This document shows, piece by piece, positions 1 to 10,000 of a stretch of DNA of 64,000 nucleotides (within the stretch, counting starts at the first letter, position 1; each line of letters opens with the position of its first letter). Under the pieces are notes generated by a model that saw only the letters and a list, made by a program, of their open reading frames with translations, was not told the origin of the DNA and did not search any database. The position numbers were made by a program, and so were the translations under genes. This DNA comes from Comamonas testosteroni (lineage in GTDB: Bacteria; Pseudomonadota; Gammaproteobacteria; Burkholderiales; Burkholderiaceae_C), in the NCBI GenBank assembly GCA_008727115.1, contig CP044131.1:2666001-2730000 (forward strand), given 5' to 3'.

Positions 1-570
1 GCTAGGGCGCAACAATTTGGCGTATTCGTGCGTCCCCTTGGGAATCATCTTGAGCAAATACTCGGCCGCCACAATTGCTAGCGCAAAAGCTTTGGCGTTG
101 CGATTGATAGTGGAGAAAAACACCCAGCCACCAGGCTTGACCAGCTCAGCACAAGCTCGAACGATGGATGCAGGATCGGGCACATGCTCCAGCATCTCCA
201 TGCAGGTAACTACGTCAAAGCTGCCCGGTTGCTCCTGCGCCAGTTGCTCGACACTCACTTCGTGGTACTGAATATTCGGCGTCTCCGTCTCCAGCGCATG
301 CAACTGCGCAACACGCAAAGCCTTGGTCGCCAGATCAATGCCCACAACCTTGGCCCCTTTTCGAGCCATAGAGTCCGCCAGAATTCCGCCGCCACAGCCC
401 ACATCCAGAACTCGCTGATCAGCCAGAGGAGCCTGCGCATTGATCCAGTCAAGCCTCAAAGGATTAATCTGATGCAGTGGTTTGAATTCACTCTCGGGAT
501 CCCACCAGCGATGGGCCAAGCTGGAGAATTTCTCCAGTTCTGCAGGGTCGGCATTGATAGTGTTGTTCAT
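1..570 (-). CDS. ubiG: 3-demethylubiquinone-9 3-O-methyltransferase UbiG (3' end outside window)
   Basis: SAM-dependent O-methyltransferase that makes the two O-methylations of ubiquinone synthesis in the cytoplasm. The visible 190 residues begin [15 protein letters not shown] and include the UbiG-typical [20 protein letters not shown] segment (about residues 21-40) and the glycine-rich SAM motif DVGCGGG (about 56-62). The acidic end of strand 2 (VVGIDLA) and the CMEMLEHV motif follow. The reading frame stays open to base 1, so the C-terminus lies outside the window. The start ATG is the complement of 568-570. It sits just downstream of the ompA-like gene on the same strand but beyond a terminator, so it probably has its own transcript. 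Confidence 0.93.
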   Translation of the reverse strand, partial: MNNTINADPAELEKFSSLAHRWWDPESEFKPLHQINPLRLDWINAQAPLADQRVLDVGCGGGILADSMARKGAKVVGIDLATKALRVAQLHALETETPNIQYHEVSVEQLAQEQPGSFDVVTCMEMLEHVPDPASIVRACAELVKPGGWVFFSTINRNAKAFALAIVAAEYLLKMIPKGTHEYAKLLRPS

Positions 571-608
571 GCTGCCATTGTCCGCGATTACAGCAATGAA
601 TCAGGCAT

Positions 609-634
609 AAAAAAAGCCCCGTTGCCGGGGCTTT
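609..634 (-). terminator. Rho-independent terminator of the ompA-like gene
   Basis: On the minus strand a 9-bp stem (AAAGCCCCG against CGGGGCTTT) with a 4-nt loop is followed by a run of T. It lies 20 bases past the stop codon of the ompA-like gene and separates it from ubiG. Confidence 0.85.
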
Positions 635-654
635 CTTGTGTCGCAATCGAAAGA

Positions 655-1296
655 TTACTGAGCAGCCTTGGTGCCCACAACTTCGATTTCCACGCGACGG
701 TTTTGAGCGCGGCCAGCAGCAGTCTTGTTGTCTGCCACGGGTTGCTTCTCGCCCTTACCTTCGGTGTACACACGGCTCTTTTCGATGCCCTTGGACACCA
801 GGTAAGCCTTCACAGCTTCAGCGCGACGCACCGACAGCTTCTGGTTGTAAGCATCGGAGCCCACGGAGTCAGTGTGACCCACGGCGATGATGACTTCCAG
901 GTTGATGTCCTTGATCTTGCCGGTCAGGTCATCCAGCTTTTCCTTACCTGCGGGCTTCAGCACGGACTTGTCGAAGTCGAAGAAAGCGTCAGCAGAGTAA
1001 GTAACCTTGGATGCAACTGCGGGCTGGGGAGCAACGGGAGGAGCCACAACAGCGGGAGCAGGAGCAGCCACTTGCTTGACCAGAGCGCCGTCGCAACCTT
1101 CAGCAGCGGTAGCAGGTGTCCAGTTGGCATCGCGCCAGCACAGTTCGTTCGTGCCGTTCTTCCACACCAGCTCGCTGGTGCCGTTTTGCCAGTTGTCGAT
1201 AGTCTTGCCACCGTCAGCAGCCTTCACTTGTGCGCCAGCGGCCGTCACGAGGGCAGCAGAGGCAAACAACATCGCCACTTTGTTCAGTTTCTTCAT
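655..1296 (-). CDS. ompA: OmpA family outer membrane protein
   Basis: Outer membrane protein that anchors the envelope to peptidoglycan. The 213-residue product starts with a signal peptide (MKKLNKVAMLFASAALVTAAGA). It continues with a short region holding two related WxNGTxELxW segments and a Cys pair, then a Pro/Ala-rich linker. The C-terminal OmpA domain (about residues 95-210) has the FDFDKSVLKPAG strand, the GHTDSVGSDAYNQKLS motif and NRRVEIEV. The start at 1296 is chosen because AGAGGAGAACC precedes it and the signal peptide begins there; an upstream in-frame start would add 18 residues ahead of it. No eight-stranded barrel domain is visible, so it is the short betaproteobacterial type rather than full E. 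coli OmpA. Confidence 0.9.
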   Translation of the reverse strand: MKKLNKVAMLFASAALVTAAGAQVKAADGGKTIDNWQNGTSELVWKNGTNELCWRDANWTPATAAEGCDGALVKQVAAPAPAVVAPPVAPQPAVASKVTYSADAFFDFDKSVLKPAGKEKLDDLTGKIKDINLEVIIAVGHTDSVGSDAYNQKLSVRRAEAVKAYLVSKGIEKSRVYTEGKGEKQPVADNKTAAGRAQNRRVEIEVVGTKAAQ

Positions 1297-1525
1297 GGTT
1301 CTCCTCTTGGGGAAAAAGCCGCAGCAGGGCTGCGAATCTGTGGACGTCATCAGTGACCATCACCAAAAACGTTGAAACGATTGTGCCATACGTAACATGC
1401 AAGAGTGTTGTCAACTAAGCTCCAACAAGTAGGACAGCTATGTAATTCCTAAGTTATGTTGCTCTGCTGCCACACGCCATTCGACCTAAAATGGTCGCTT
1501 TCCAGCCGTCAAAGTATCACTAGAC

Positions 1526-4252
1526 ATGACCCAGTTTGCTAAAGAAACTCTGCCCATCAGCCTTGAAGAGGAGATGCGTCGCAGTTATCTCGATTACGCC
1601 ATGAGCGTGATCGTGGGCCGGGCGCTTCCTGATGCGCGTGATGGCCTCAAGCCTGTGCACCGCCGTGTTCTGTACGCGATGCACGAACTCAATAACGACT
1701 GGAACCGTCCTTATAAGAAGTCCGCACGTATCGTCGGTGACGTGATCGGTAAATACCACCCTCACGGCGACATCGCGGTCTACAACACCATCGTGCGCAT
1801 GGCGCAGGACTTCTCGCTGCGCCACATGCTGGTCGATGGTCAGGGCAACTTCGGCTCGGTGGACGGCGACAGCGCCGCTGCCATGCGTTACACGGAAATC
1901 CGTCTCTCCAAGATCGCCCACGAAACGCTGGCTGATATTGATAAAGAGACCGTAGATTTCGGCCCCAACTACGACGGCTCGGAGCAAGAGCCGCTGGTGC
2001 TTCCCACGCGCCTGCCCAACCTGCTGGTCAATGGCTCTTCGGGCATTGCCGTGGGCATGGCCACGAATATTCCTCCGCACAACCTCAATGAAGTGGTCGA
2101 TGGCTGCCTGCACTTGCTGCAGAACCCCGACGCGTCCATTGATGAATTGATGGAGATCATCCCCGCGCCCGACTTCCCCACCGCCGGCATCATCTACGGC
2201 ATCAACGGCGTCAAGGAAGGCTATCGCACCGGTCGCGGCCGCGTGGTGATGCGCGCCAAGTGCCACTTCGAGGACATCGACAAGGGCCAGCGCCAGTCCA
2301 TCATCGTTGATGAGCTGCCCTATCAGGTCAACAAGAAGACGCTGCAGGAGCGCATGGCCGAGCTGGTGCACGAGAAGAAGATCGAAGGCATCAGCCATAT
2401 TCAGGACGAGTCGGACAAGTCCGGCATGCGTCTGGTGATCGAGCTCAAGCGCGGCGAAGTGCCTGAGGTGGTGCTCAACAACCTGTACAAGCTGACCCAG
2501 CTGCAGGACACCTTCGGCATGAACATGGTGGCGCTGGTCAATGGCCAACCCAAGCTGTGCAATCTGAAGGATCTGATTCAGGTCTTCCTGGAACACCGCC
2601 GCGAAGTGGTGACCCGTCGCACCGTGTTCGAGCTGCGCAAGGCACGCGACCGCGGCCACGTGCTGGAAGGCTTGGCCGTTGCGCTGGCCAATATCGACGA
2701 CTTCATCGCCATCATCCGCAACGCTCCCACACCTCCCGTGGCCAAGGCCGCGCTGATGGAAAAGAGCTGGGACAGCAAGCTGGTGCGCGAGATGCTGACC
2801 CGCACCCGCACCGATGGCGGTGTGGTCAATGCCGACGACTACCGCCCCGAAGGTCTGGAAGTCGAATTCGGCATGCAGCAAGACGGTCTGTATCGCCTCT
2901 CCGAAACCCAGGCCCAGGAAATTCTGCAGATGCGTCTGCAGCGCCTGACCGGTCTGGAGCAAGACAAGATCGTGGCTGAGTACAAGGACATCATGGCGGT
3001 CATCGAAGACCTGCTGGACATCCTGGCCAAGCCCGAGCGCGTCTCCACCATCATTGGTGAAGAGCTGAACACCGTGAAGGCCGAGTTCGGCCAGAACAAG
3101 AAGGGCGAGCGCCGCTCCACCGTCGAGTACAGCGCGCAAGACCTGTCCACCGAAGATCTGATCACCCCCACCGACATGGTAGTGACGCTCTCGCACACCG
3201 GCTATATCAAGAGCCAGCCTTTGAGCGAATACCGTGCCCAGAAGCGCGGCGGGCGCGGCAAGCAGGCTACAGCCACCAAGGAAGACGACTGGATCGACCA
3301 GCTCTTCATCGCCAACACGCACGACTACCTGCTGTGCTTCTCCAACCGTGGCCGCATGTACTGGCTCAAGGTCTGGGAAGTGCCATCGGGCTCGCGCGGC
3401 TCGCGTGGTCGCCCCATCGTCAATATGTTCCCGCTGCAGGATGGCGAGAAGATCAACGTGGTGCTGCCGCTGACCGGTGAAAACCGCACATTCCCCGAAG
3501 ATCACTACGTCTTCATGGCCACCAGCATGGGCACCGTCAAGAAGACGGCGCTGACCGAGTTCAGCAACCCCCGCAAGGCCGGCATCATCGCCGTGGGCCT
3601 GGACGAAGGCGACTACCTGATTGGTGCAGCGCTGACCGACGGCAAGCATGACGTGATGCTGTTCAGCGATGGCGGCAAGGCCGTGCGCTTTGATGAAAAC
3701 GATGTGCGCCCCATGGGCCGCAACGCGCGCGGCGTGCGCGGCATGAACATCGACGAGACGCAAAGCGTGATTGCCATGCTGGTGGCCGAGGCCGACGACG
3801 GCACCGGCAATGTGGCAGAAGGCTCGCAAAGCGTGTTGACCGCCACCGAAAACGGCTACGGCAAGCGCACCGCGATCAGCGAATACACGCGCCACGGCCG
3901 TGGCACCAAGGGCATGATTGCGATCCAGCAGTCCGAGCGCAACGGCAAGGTCGTGGCCGCCACCCTGGTCGCACCGGAAGACGAGATCATGCTGATTACC
4001 GACACCGGCGTGCTGGTGCGTACCCGCGTGGCCGAAATCCGCGAACTGGGCCGCGCCACACAGGGCGTGACGCTGATCAACCTGGACGAAGGCGCCAAGC
4101 TGATCGGCCTGCAGCGCATTGTGGAAAACGATGCGAACGACAGCTCTGGCGATAACGCTGACGAAGGTGCAGAGGGCGACGAAACCCAAGCCGCCCAAGG
4201 CACAGCCAGCGACAGCGCCGAAGGTGCAGCCGAGCCCGGCGACGCCTCCTGA
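1526..4252 (+). CDS. gyrA: DNA gyrase subunit A, with Ile83 and Asn87
   Basis: Breakage-reunion subunit of the type II topoisomerase that introduces negative supercoils. The 908 residues contain the winged-helix/tower region, the active-site tyrosine (codon 122, bases 1889-1891, in AAMRYTE) and the C-terminal beta-pinwheel with the GyrA box QKRGGRGK. The C-terminal tail is acidic and low in complexity. In the quinolone-resistance region the sequence is [10 protein letters not shown]. Codon 83 (1772-1774, ATC) is Ile and codon 87 (1784-1786, AAC) is Asn, where the family has Ser/Thr and Asp. Both changes are classic target-site resistance substitutions. The gene is divergent from ompA across a 229-base gap. 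Confidence 0.98.
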   Translation: MTQFAKETLPISLEEEMRRSYLDYAMSVIVGRALPDARDGLKPVHRRVLYAMHELNNDWNRPYKKSARIVGDVIGKYHPHGDIAVYNTIVRMAQDFSLRHMLVDGQGNFGSVDGDSAAAMRYTEIRLSKIAHETLADIDKETVDFGPNYDGSEQEPLVLPTRLPNLLVNGSSGIAVGMATNIPPHNLNEVVDGCLHLLQNPDASIDELMEIIPAPDFPTAGIIYGINGVKEGYRTGRGRVVMRAKCHFEDIDKGQRQSIIVDELPYQVNKKTLQERMAELVHEKKIEGISHIQDESDKSGMRLVIELKRGEVPEVVLNNLYKLTQLQDTFGMNMVALVNGQPKLCNLKDLIQVFLEHRREVVTRRTVFELRKARDRGHVLEGLAVALANIDDFIAIIRNAPTPPVAKAALMEKSWDSKLVREMLTRTRTDGGVVNADDYRPEGLEVEFGMQQDGLYRLSETQAQEILQMRLQRLTGLEQDKIVAEYKDIMAVIEDLLDILAKPERVSTIIGEELNTVKAEFGQNKKGERRSTVEYSAQDLSTEDLITPTDMVVTLSHTGYIKSQPLSEYRAQKRGGRGKQATATKEDDWIDQLFIANTHDYLLCFSNRGRMYWLKVWEVPSGSRGSRGRPIVNMFPLQDGEKINVVLPLTGENRTFPEDHYVFMATSMGTVKKTALTEFSNPRKAGIIAVGLDEGDYLIGAALTDGKHDVMLFSDGGKAVRFDENDVRPMGRNARGVRGMNIDETQSVIAMLVAEADDGTGNVAEGSQSVLTATENGYGKRTAISEYTRHGRGTKGMIAIQQSERNGKVVAATLVAPEDEIMLITDTGVLVRTRVAEIRELGRATQGVTLINLDEGAKLIGLQRIVENDANDSSGDNADEGAEGDETQAAQGTASDSAEGAAEPGDAS

Positions 4253-4326
4253 AAAAATGCAGGCCCTTCACCGGCCTGCTCTGGACCAGACGCCACGCGG
4301 CATGCACACATGCCCGTGGCGCAATG

Positions 4327-4366
4327 TTTTTGATAGCTGAAAGCGCAAGCTACATAAGCGCTTTCA
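4327..4366. repeat. Intergenic palindromic repeat, gyrA-serC copy
   Basis: TGAAAGCGC and GCGCTTTCA form perfect 9-bp arms, flanked by TTTTGATAGCT, the inverted form of the AGCTATCAAAA tail that recurs in other gaps of this window. Confidence 0.7.
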
Positions 4367-4387
4367 CATGTTTTGAGCGTAAATCTG

Positions 4388-5497
4388 ATGAACCGCCCTT
4401 TTAACTTCTCCGCAGGCCCCGCCGCCATCCCTGAAGAAGTGCTGCAAACCGCAGCCGCCGAAATGCTGGACTGGCACGGCTCCGGCATGGGCGTGATGGA
4501 AATGAGCCATCGCGGCAAGGAGTTCATCAGCATTTACGAAGCCGCAGAAGCCGACCTGCGCGAGCTGCTGGCCGTGCCTGCCAACTTCAAGATTTTGTTC
4601 ATGCAAGGCGGCGGCATTGCCGAAAACGCCATCGTCCCTATGAACCTGTCGCGCGCTGGTGTGGCCGATTTTGTGGTCACCGGCAGCTGGAGCCAGAAGT
4701 CGGCCAAGGAAGCCGCCAAGTACGCCAGTGACGCGCATATCGCCGCCACCGCCAAGGACAGCGAATACACCACGATTCCCGCCGCCAGCAGCTGGAACCT
4801 GAGCCGTGGCGCCAGCTATGTGCACATCTGCAGCAACGAAACCATCCACGGCGTGGAGTTTCAGGAACTGCCCGATCTGAAGGCACTGGGCTCGGACGCA
4901 CCGCTGGTCATCGACTTTTCCTCGCATGTCGCTTCGCGCAGCATTGACTGGAGCCGCGTGGGCCTGGCCTTTGGTGGCGCGCAAAAGAACATCGGCCCTG
5001 CGGGCCTGACCATCGTCATCGTGCGCGAAGATCTGCTGGGCCACGCCCTGCCTATCTGCCCCAGCGCCTTCGATTACAAAATCGTGGCCGACAACGGCAG
5101 CATGTACAACACGCCCCCCACCTGGGGCATCTACATGGCTGGCCTGACTTTCAAATGGCTCAAGCAGCAAAAAGAAGGCAAGCTGACCGGCGTGGCCGCG
5201 ATGGAAGCGCGCAATATCGCCAAGGCCAAGCTGTTCTACGACTATGTGGACCAGTCGCGCTTTTACGTGAACAAGGTGGCGGAGAACTGCCGCTCGCGCA
5301 TGAATATTCCCTTCTTCCTGCGTGACGAATCGCGCAACGATGCCTTCCTGGCGGGTGCCAAGGAAGCCGGTCTGCTGCAGCTCAAGGGCCACAAGTCCGT
5401 GGGCGGCATGCGCGCCAGCATCTACAACGCCATGCCGATGGAAGGCGTGCAGGCGCTGGTCGCCTATATGCAGGACTTCGAGCAGCGCCAGGCCTGA
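4388..5497 (+). CDS. serC: Phosphoserine aminotransferase
   Basis: PLP enzyme that converts 3-phosphohydroxypyruvate plus glutamate to phosphoserine in serine synthesis; it also serves pyridoxal phosphate synthesis. The 369-residue product has the [17 protein letters not shown]-terminus, HRGKEF, the MQGGG phosphate loop and the PLP lysine in [13 protein letters not shown]. It ends with the [13 protein letters not shown] substrate-binding segment. I prefer the ATG at 4388, since a TTG 15 bases upstream adds only five non-conserved residues. It is followed by pheA, tyrA and aroA-cmk, the usual aromatic block in these bacteria. Confidence 0.96.
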   Translation: MNRPFNFSAGPAAIPEEVLQTAAAEMLDWHGSGMGVMEMSHRGKEFISIYEAAEADLRELLAVPANFKILFMQGGGIAENAIVPMNLSRAGVADFVVTGSWSQKSAKEAAKYASDAHIAATAKDSEYTTIPAASSWNLSRGASYVHICSNETIHGVEFQELPDLKALGSDAPLVIDFSSHVASRSIDWSRVGLAFGGAQKNIGPAGLTIVIVREDLLGHALPICPSAFDYKIVADNGSMYNTPPTWGIYMAGLTFKWLKQQKEGKLTGVAAMEARNIAKAKLFYDYVDQSRFYVNKVAENCRSRMNIPFFLRDESRNDAFLAGAKEAGLLQLKGHKSVGGMRASIYNAMPMEGVQALVAYMQDFEQRQA

Positions 5498-5557
5498 GCC
5501 TGCCGCGCAAGACATACGCACTGATCAGAAAAGATGAGCTGGCAGCGCATGCCAAGC

Positions 5558-5622
5558 AACGATTTCAGCCATAAAAAGCATTGAAATCATTGGTTGACAA
5601 GCGCTGACAGCTATCAAAAACA
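5558..5622. repeat. Intergenic palindromic repeat, serC-pheA copy
   Basis: Contains AAGCGCTGACAGCTATCAAAAA, the common right half of the repeat family, just before the pheA ribosome binding site. The left half is degenerate, with GATTTCA/TGAAATC arms. Confidence 0.6.
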
Positions 5623-5631
5623 GAGGACTTC

Positions 5632-6732
5632 ATGAGCCAAGAACCCCAAGCCAGCCCCGAGCTGCTGACGCTTCGCAACCAGATCGACACGCTGGATCGC
5701 CAGTTGCTGGAACTGGTCAACCAGCGCGCCCATGTGGCCGAGCAAGTGGGTGAGCTCAAGAAAAAAGAAGGCTCGGCGTTCTTTCGCCCCGACCGCGTGG
5801 CCCAGGTGATCGAGAAGATCAAGCGCAACAACCCCGGCCCACTGAAGGGCGCGCACGTAGCAGCCATCTGGCGCGAAATCATGTCGGCCTGCCTGGCGCT
5901 GGAATCGCCCCAGCGCGTGGCCGTGCTGGGCCCAGCCGGTACGTTCTGCGAAGAAGCGGCGATTCAGTACTTCGGCGGCGCAGCTGACCTGATGTACTGC
6001 AGCAGCTTTGAAGAAGTCTTTCACGCCACGGCCGCAGGCAGCGCCCAGTACGGCGTGGTAGGCGTGGAAAACTCCAACGAAGGCGTTGTCACGCGCTCGC
6101 TGGACATGTTCCTGCACACCCCCTGCCACGTGGTGGGCGAAGTCAGCATGCTGATTCGCCACAATCTGATGCGCACCAGCGCCGATCTGGAAGGCATCGA
6201 AGTCGTGGCCGCCCACCCGCAGGCGCTGGCACAGTGCCAGGGCTGGCTGTCCAAGCATCTGCCCCATGCGGAGCGTCGCCCCGTGGAAAGCAATGCCGAA
6301 GGCGCCCGCTTGGCGGCCCTGCACCCCAACTGGGCTGGCATTGCCAGCGAGCGCGCTGCGCAGCAGTTTGGCCTGCATATCGTCAGCCACGCGATTCAGG
6401 ACGACGCCTACAACCGCACGCGTTTTGCCGTCATCTGCCTGCCGCACACGCTGAACACTGCGCCGCCCAGCGGCCATGACTCCACCAGCCTGGTGGTGTC
6501 CGTGCCCAACCATTCGGGTGCCGTGCACGACCTGCTGGTGCCGCTGAAAAAGCACGGCGTATCGATGACGCGCTTTGAGTCGCGCCCCGCCCGTACCGGC
6601 CAGTGGGAGTATTACTTCTATATCGACATCGAAGGCCACCCCGCCGAAGCCAATGTGGCCGCTGCCCTGCAAGAGCTGCAAGGCCTGTGCGCGTTCTACA
6701 AGGTGCTGGGCACCTACCCGGTGAGCAAGTGA
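5632..6732 (+). CDS. pheA: Bifunctional chorismate mutase / prephenate dehydratase (P-protein)
   Basis: Converts chorismate to prephenate and then to phenylpyruvate for phenylalanine synthesis. Residues 1-95 are an AroQ-type chorismate mutase helix bundle (LRNQIDTLDRQLLELVNQRA). Residues about 95-280 are prephenate dehydratase, with the catalytic TRF motif in NRTRFAVI. The C-terminal ACT regulatory domain has NHSGAVHDLL and the ESRP motif that binds phenylalanine in family members. An AGAGGA site precedes the ATG. Its stop overlaps the tyrA start (TGATG), so the two are translationally coupled. Confidence 0.97.
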   Translation: MSQEPQASPELLTLRNQIDTLDRQLLELVNQRAHVAEQVGELKKKEGSAFFRPDRVAQVIEKIKRNNPGPLKGAHVAAIWREIMSACLALESPQRVAVLGPAGTFCEEAAIQYFGGAADLMYCSSFEEVFHATAAGSAQYGVVGVENSNEGVVTRSLDMFLHTPCHVVGEVSMLIRHNLMRTSADLEGIEVVAAHPQALAQCQGWLSKHLPHAERRPVESNAEGARLAALHPNWAGIASERAAQQFGLHIVSHAIQDDAYNRTRFAVICLPHTLNTAPPSGHDSTSLVVSVPNHSGAVHDLLVPLKKHGVSMTRFESRPARTGQWEYYFYIDIEGHPAEANVAAALQELQGLCAFYKVLGTYPVSK

Positions 6733-7634
6733 TGGCAAGTGCACAATTGCAGCCCTTCGAGCAGCTTGGCTTGATTGGCTGCGGGCTGATGGGCGGCTCG
6801 TTCGCCCTGGCCCTGAAGAAAGCCGGTCTGGTCAAACGCGTGGTGGGCTACAGCAAATCGCCATCCACGACCGAACGCGCCCGCCAGATGGGTGTGATCG
6901 ATGTGGAAGCCCCCTCGGCCCTGCTGGCCGCAGCGGGCGCAGACCTGGTGCTGCTGGCCGTGCCCGTAGCAGCTACCGAAGCCACGCTGAAGTCCATCAA
7001 ACATCTGGTCACGCCGCAGATGATGATCATGGATGTGGGCTCGACCAAGGTGGATGTGGTGCAGGCTGCCCGCACGGCGCTGCGCGACCAGATCGGCAGC
7101 TTTGTGCCCGCCCACCCCATCACCGGCAAGGAAGTGGCGGGTGTGGAACATGCCGACGCCAATCTGTACCAGGGCGCGCAAGTCATCTTGACGCCCACCG
7201 AGCGCACACTGACCGCCCACCTGAGCCGCGCCCAGGCACTGTGGCAAGCCCTGGGCTGCCACGTTCAGGCCATGTCGCCCGAGGCGCATGACAGCGCGCT
7301 GGCCACCGTCAGCCACCTGCCGCATCTGCTGGCGTTTGCCATGATGCAAAGCGTGCTGAACCAGCCCCAGGCCGACGAGGTGCTGTCACTGGCCGGCCCC
7401 GGTTTTCGCGACTTCACTCGCATTGGCGCGGGCGACCCCAAGCTCTGGCGCGATGTGCTGCTGGCCAACCGTGAACAGGTGCTGACCCAGTCACGCAACT
7501 TTCGCGCTGCGCTGGAGCTGCTTGAAGGCCTGATGCAATCCAATGACGGCCAGGGCCTGCAGGACCGTTTGGCGCTGGCCAGCTCGGCTCGCGCCCACTG
7601 GTCCATGAACGGCAAGCGCCCCTCCAAAATCTAA
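6732..7634 (+). CDS. tyrA: Prephenate dehydrogenase
   Basis: NAD(P)-dependent oxidative decarboxylation of prephenate to 4-hydroxyphenylpyruvate in tyrosine synthesis. The 300-residue protein opens with a Rossmann fold (GLIGCGLMGGS). It also has the HPITGKEVAGVEHAD segment around the catalytic histidine and the SHLPHLLAFA helix. The start at 6732 overlaps the pheA stop by one base; the longer open frame upstream lies within pheA and is not used. No chorismate mutase or ACT domain is fused. Confidence 0.95.
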   Translation: MASAQLQPFEQLGLIGCGLMGGSFALALKKAGLVKRVVGYSKSPSTTERARQMGVIDVEAPSALLAAAGADLVLLAVPVAATEATLKSIKHLVTPQMMIMDVGSTKVDVVQAARTALRDQIGSFVPAHPITGKEVAGVEHADANLYQGAQVILTPTERTLTAHLSRAQALWQALGCHVQAMSPEAHDSALATVSHLPHLLAFAMMQSVLNQPQADEVLSLAGPGFRDFTRIGAGDPKLWRDVLLANREQVLTQSRNFRAALELLEGLMQSNDGQGLQDRLALASSARAHWSMNGKRPSKI

Positions 7635-7686
7635 GGCCCGCAGCAGCTGACATGCCCTCAGGAATGTCAGTTGCTCTTATAGAAAG

Positions 7687-7723
7687 TGCGCTTTCACCAT
7701 TTGCTTCAAAGCTGAAAGCGCAG
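7687..7723. repeat. Intergenic palindromic repeat, tyrA-aroA copy
   Basis: Perfect 10-bp arms TGCGCTTTCA and TGAAAGCGCA around a 17-nt loop, sharing the GCGCTTTCA core with the gyrA-serC copy. Confidence 0.55.
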
Positions 7724-7754
7724 CTTCCACACTCTTCATCTGCTGGATCGCGTC

Positions 7755-9815
7755 ATGTTCACCACCGAATTTCTGGATCTGCCCGCTCTGGACTCCGCCA
7801 ACGGAACGGTCAGCCTGCCCGGCTCCAAAAGCATCTCCAACCGCGTGCTGCTGCTGGCTGCTCTGAGCCAGGGCACGACCACCATCCACGACCTGCTGGA
7901 CTCTGACGACACCCAGGTCATGCTGACCGGCCTCAAGCAACTGGGCTGCAAGATCACGCCCGATGCTGTGACGCCCGGTCAGTCCATTGAAGTCACCGGT
8001 ATTGGCGGCCAGTTGCCCGCAGGCACGGCGGCCACCTTGTTCCTGGGCAATGCCGGAACGGCCATGCGCCCACTGACGGCAGCTCTCTCGGTGCTGGGCG
8101 GCAATTTCGAGATGACGGGCGTGCCCCGCATGTACGAGCGACCCATTGGCGATCTGGTCGATGCACTGCGCCAACTGGGCTGCAAGATCGACTATCTGAA
8201 GGACGAAGGCTTTCCGCCGCTGAAGATCGGCCAGCCCGACTTCAGCCAGCTGAGCAGCGAGTCCATCAAGGTACGCGGCGATGTCTCCAGCCAGTTCCTG
8301 ACCTCGCTGCTCATGGCCCTACCCCTGCTGGCCAAGGATCGTGACATCACCATCGAGGTGGTGGGCGAGCTGATCTCCAAGCCCTATATCCACATCACGC
8401 TGGAGCTGCTGGCGCGCTTCGGCATTGCCGTGAAGAACGAGAACTGGCAGCGCTTCGTGATTCCGGCCGGCAGCCGCTATCAATCGCCCGGCGATATTCA
8501 CGTCGAGGCCGATGCCTCTTCCGCCAGCTACTTCATCGCCCTGGGGGCCATTGCCACCGGCACGACCGATGAAGCGGACGCCGACAACGCGGCGGAGCCC
8601 AAGAGCATCCGTATTCTGGGCGTGGGCCAGGATTCGATCCAAGGCGATATCCGCTTTATCGAAGCCGCCCAGGCCATGGGCGCACAAGTGGAAAGCGGCC
8701 CCAACTGGCTAGAAGTGTCGCGTGGCAGTTGGCCCCTGAAGGCCATTGACCTCGACTGCAACCACATCCCCGATGCGGCCATGACGCTGGCCACCATGGC
8801 CTTGTATGCCGATGGCACCACCACGCTGCGCAATATCGCCAGCTGGCGCGTCAAGGAAACCGACCGCATCGCAGCCATGGCGATTGAGCTGCGCAAGCTG
8901 GGTGCCACCGTGGAAGAAGGCGCGGACTATATCCGCGTCACGCCTCCCGCCAGTAAATCGGCATGGAAAGCCGCCAGCATCCACACCTATGACGACCACC
9001 GCGTCGCCATGTGCTTCTCGCTGGCCGCCTTCAATCCCGCCAAGCTGCCCGTGCGCATTGAAGACCCCAAGTGCGTGGCCAAGACCTTTCCCGACTATTT
9101 CGAGGCGCTGTTCTCGGTCAGCGAAACCGAGCGCGAGCGCATTCCCGTGATCTGCATTGACGGCCCCACGGCCTCGGGCAAGGGCACGATTGCCGCTGAA
9201 GTGGCCAAGGCGCTGGGCTACCAGCCACTGGACTCGGGGGCGCTCTACCGCATCACAGGCCTGGCCGCATCGCGCGCAGGTCTGGCGCTGGATGAATCGA
9301 ACGAGGAAGCCATTGCCGAGATGGCGCTGGAAATGCCCATTCGCTTCGATGCGCAGCAGCGCGTGTGGCTGGGCAATGAAGACATCAGCCAGGCCATTCG
9401 CAGCGAAGAAGCAGGAATGAACGCCTCGCGCGTGTCCGCCCTGCCCGCCGTGCGCAGCGCGCTGGTCGATCTGCAGCTGTCTTTTCAAGCCCTGCCAGGC
9501 CTGGTGGCCGATGGCCGCGACATGGGTACGGTGATCTTTCCCCATGCGCCGCTGAAGGTCTATTTATGGGCCTCTGCCCAGTGCCGCGCGGAGCGCCGCT
9601 ATAAACAGTTGATTTCCAAAGGGATTTCAGCTAATATGTGCACCCTTTTGGCAGACCTTGAGGCACGCGACGCACGCGACATGAATCGCGCGACTGCGCC
9701 ACTCAAGCCCGCCGAGGATTCTTTGCAGCTCGACAGCTCCGAGATGACCATTGAACAAGTGGTTGCCCAGGTGCTGACGTGGTGGCAGGAACGCCAGCCG
9801 TTTGGCCGCTCTTGA
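7755..9815 (+). CDS. aroA: Fused EPSP synthase (AroA) / cytidylate kinase (Cmk)
   Basis: A single 686-codon frame encodes two enzymes. Residues 1 to about 440 are 3-phosphoshikimate 1-carboxyvinyltransferase, with [20 protein letters not shown] and DDHRVAM; it makes EPSP from shikimate-3-phosphate and PEP. Residues about 450-686 are CMP/dCMP kinase, with the P-loop [17 protein letters not shown] and the VADGRDMGT motif. The short linker ([11 protein letters not shown]) shows no stop or internal ribosome site. Such fusions are annotated in Comamonadaceae, while most bacteria keep aroA and cmk separate but adjacent to rpsA, as here. Confidence 0.95.
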   Translation: MFTTEFLDLPALDSANGTVSLPGSKSISNRVLLLAALSQGTTTIHDLLDSDDTQVMLTGLKQLGCKITPDAVTPGQSIEVTGIGGQLPAGTAATLFLGNAGTAMRPLTAALSVLGGNFEMTGVPRMYERPIGDLVDALRQLGCKIDYLKDEGFPPLKIGQPDFSQLSSESIKVRGDVSSQFLTSLLMALPLLAKDRDITIEVVGELISKPYIHITLELLARFGIAVKNENWQRFVIPAGSRYQSPGDIHVEADASSASYFIALGAIATGTTDEADADNAAEPKSIRILGVGQDSIQGDIRFIEAAQAMGAQVESGPNWLEVSRGSWPLKAIDLDCNHIPDAAMTLATMALYADGTTTLRNIASWRVKETDRIAAMAIELRKLGATVEEGADYIRVTPPASKSAWKAASIHTYDDHRVAMCFSLAAFNPAKLPVRIEDPKCVAKTFPDYFEALFSVSETERERIPVICIDGPTASGKGTIAAEVAKALGYQPLDSGALYRITGLAASRAGLALDESNEEAIAEMALEMPIRFDAQQRVWLGNEDISQAIRSEEAGMNASRVSALPAVRSALVDLQLSFQALPGLVADGRDMGTVIFPHAPLKVYLWASAQCRAERRYKQLISKGISANMCTLLADLEARDARDMNRATAPLKPAEDSLQLDSSEMTIEQVVAQVLTWWQERQPFGRS

Positions 9816-10000
9816 TTTATCAGGCGCAGCCCCGCAGCTGGCTTGTTGGCCCTTGATGTCAGGTTTTCGCAGAACGCGAGCCGGCAGCAAGGTTGTTAAC
9901 CTTTAACCCCGTGGGCCTCAAAACCCGCAACCCTCCGCACTCAGTCATAAAAACGGTGGCAATGGTGCTGCCGGAAACCTGTCTGCGGTCAAGGAACTAC

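Noticed and set aside
184-1356. Plus-strand frame of 390 codons over ubiG and ompA
   Set aside because: Runs antisense to two real genes and across a terminator; no recognisable domain.
1520-4198. Open frame of 892 codons antisense to gyrA
   Set aside because: It mirrors gyrA codon by codon, has no ribosome site and a His/Ala/Val-rich product typical of antisense frames in GC-rich genes.
4259-4279. Hairpin GCAGGCC/GGCCTGC after gyrA as a terminator
   Set aside because: No T run follows, so there is not enough support to list it as a terminator.
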